A stretch of 64,000 bases of DNA from Terriglobia bacterium (GTDB lineage: Bacteria > Acidobacteriota > Thermoanaerobaculia > Thermoanaerobaculales > Thermoanaerobaculaceae), in contig JAIQFQ010000002.1 in NCBI GenBank assembly GCA_020073245.1, positions 124,001 through 188,000 of the forward strand, in the 5' to 3' direction. The position numbers and the translations under genes are program-made. How positions within the stretch are numbered: the stretch's first letter is position 1; each line of letters opens with the position of its first letter. The notes below the pieces were generated by a model. That model was not told the DNA's origin. It searched no databases and saw only the letters and a list, made by a program, of their open reading frames with translations. Positions 63,421 through 64,000 of this stretch are shown here, one piece after another.

Positions 63421-63545
63421 ATTCTCCAGCGAAACCGTTCAAAGTCGAAGGTTGAAAGTTGAAAGCTGAGACACCGACCGCGAGAGTCTCCAGTTTTGAC
63501 TTTCGACTTTCGACTTCTGACTTTTGACTTGTCCGTCCGCGAACC
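63421..63545. repeat. heptamer-array inverted repeat G
   Basis: Left arm units are GTTCAAA, GTCGAAG, GTTGAAA, GTTGAAA, GCTGAGA. The right arm (63492-63535) reads TTTTGAC, TTTCGAC, TTTCGAC, TTCTGAC, TTTTGAC. It separates the NuoF-like and molybdopterin genes within what should be one operon, so transcription must cross it or restart. With repeat E it is the most regular copy. Confidence 0.65.
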
Positions 63546-63561
63546 ATGCCTACTCCTCGCT

Positions 63562-64000
63562 TCAGTCCACCGCGATGGCGTCCACGCGACACGCCTTGTG
63601 GCACTCGCCGCAGTGAGTGCACTTCGTCTGGTCGAGCACGTGGACCTTCTTGAGCTCGCCGGTGATCGCCTTCGTGGGACAGACCTTGGCGCACATCAGG
63701 CAGCCGATGCACGAGTCCAGGATCGTGTACGTCAGCAGCGGCTTGCAGTTGTGCGCCGGGCACTTCTTGTTGGTGATGTGCGCTTCGTACTCGGAGCGGA
63801 AGTACTTGATCGTCGTGAGCACGGGGTTGGGGGCCGACTGACCGAGACCGCACAGCGAAGTGCTCCGCACGAGGGTCGCGAGCTGCTCGAGGAGCTCGAT
63901 GTCACCATCTTTCCCCTTGCCTTCGCAGATGCGGGTGAGGACCTCGAGCATCCGCTTGGTGCCGACGCGACAGAAGGTGCACTTGCCGCACGACTCGCGC
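63562..64000 (-). CDS. NuoF/HydB-like NADH-binding subunit (5' part outside window)
   Basis: Only the C-terminal ~145 residues are visible because the gene enters from the right edge. It shows the NuoF iron-sulfur motif [12 protein letters not shown] with a later [10 protein letters not shown], then two ferredoxin [4Fe-4S] motifs ([16 protein letters not shown] and [16 protein letters not shown]). This C-terminal ferredoxin extension marks the subunit of NAD-linked hydrogenases and formate dehydrogenases (HydB/HndC/FdhB types) rather than complex I NuoF. It would pass electrons between NAD(P)H and the next gene product. Confidence 0.85.
   Translation of the reverse strand, partial: RESCGKCTFCRVGTKRMLEVLTRICEGKGKDGDIELLEQLATLVRSTSLCGLGQSAPNPVLTTIKYFRSEYEAHITNKKCPAHNCKPLLTYTILDSCIGCLMCAKVCPTKAITGELKKVHVLDQTKCTHCGECHKACRVDAIAVD

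Overview
The window is about 64 kb of high-GC DNA with long operons and short intergenic gaps. It is bacterial chromosome, with no rRNA, tRNA, CRISPR array or insertion sequence that I could see. The gene content points to a Gram-negative, diderm, type IV-piliated bacterium with many two-component proteins: MEP-pathway and undecaprenyl genes, an outer-membrane porin, a minor-pilin/PilY1 operon, the Kdp potassium system and molybdenum cofactor synthesis. Several secreted or unknown proteins resemble those seen in Acidobacteriota (Thermoanaerobaculia/Holophagae-like lineages). That placement is inference from gene content, not proof.

Layout. 1-2.1 kb: end of a PASTA-domain protein, divergent endonuclease IV, and a small zinc-ribbon membrane protein. 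2.4-6.5 kb: minus-strand operon uppS-cdsA-dxr-rseP (isoprenoid carrier, phospholipid and envelope-stress protease). 6.7-15.9 kb: mixed single genes (truA, acyl-CoA synthetase, kbl, HAD phosphatase, proline dehydrogenase, comF and unknowns). 16-20.9 kb: a secreted protein, then a signalling operon made of a REC-histidine kinase, an MglA-type GTPase fused to a GAF-histidine kinase, and a response regulator. 21-23.1 kb: RimK-like ATP-grasp and an RlmI-like methyltransferase. 23.3-31.8 kb: minor pilins (FimU/PilV/PilW/PilX types) and a giant PilY1 whose von Willebrand domain is split by a Thr/Pro repeat. 32.2-42.4 kb: porin, HPr, a tiny membrane peptide and kdpFABCDE. 42.5-44.9 kb: UbiD decarboxylase and an orphan solute-binding protein. 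45-51.1 kb: a two-gene module of unknown function, a 1614-residue HD-helical-nucleotidyltransferase protein plus a lactate/malate-dehydrogenase-like protein. 51.2-53.1 kb: zinc-ribbon protein, secreted esterase and a small membrane protein. 53.2-58.2 kb: a minus-strand molybdenum cofactor cluster (moeA, mobB-mobA fusion, Moco-type riboswitch, moaA, moaC, MOSC-mogA fusion). 58.3-64 kb: TauE/SafE exporter, a DUF2892-like protein, a 1265-residue multidomain molybdopterin/FAD/Fe-S oxidoreductase and the end of a NuoF-like subunit.

Two features recur across the window. First, seven intergenic regions carry the same architecture: arrays of degenerate ~7-nt units on one arm, and the complementary units in inverted order on the other. 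Second, many start codons lie only 6-10 nt downstream of a good -10 hexamer (TANNNT), suggesting leaderless transcripts.

The best candidates for undescribed biology are the HD/nucleotidyltransferase plus dehydrogenase-like pair, the MglA-GTPase/histidine-kinase fusion, and the heptamer inverted-repeat family. All functional calls come from reading the sequence without database searches.
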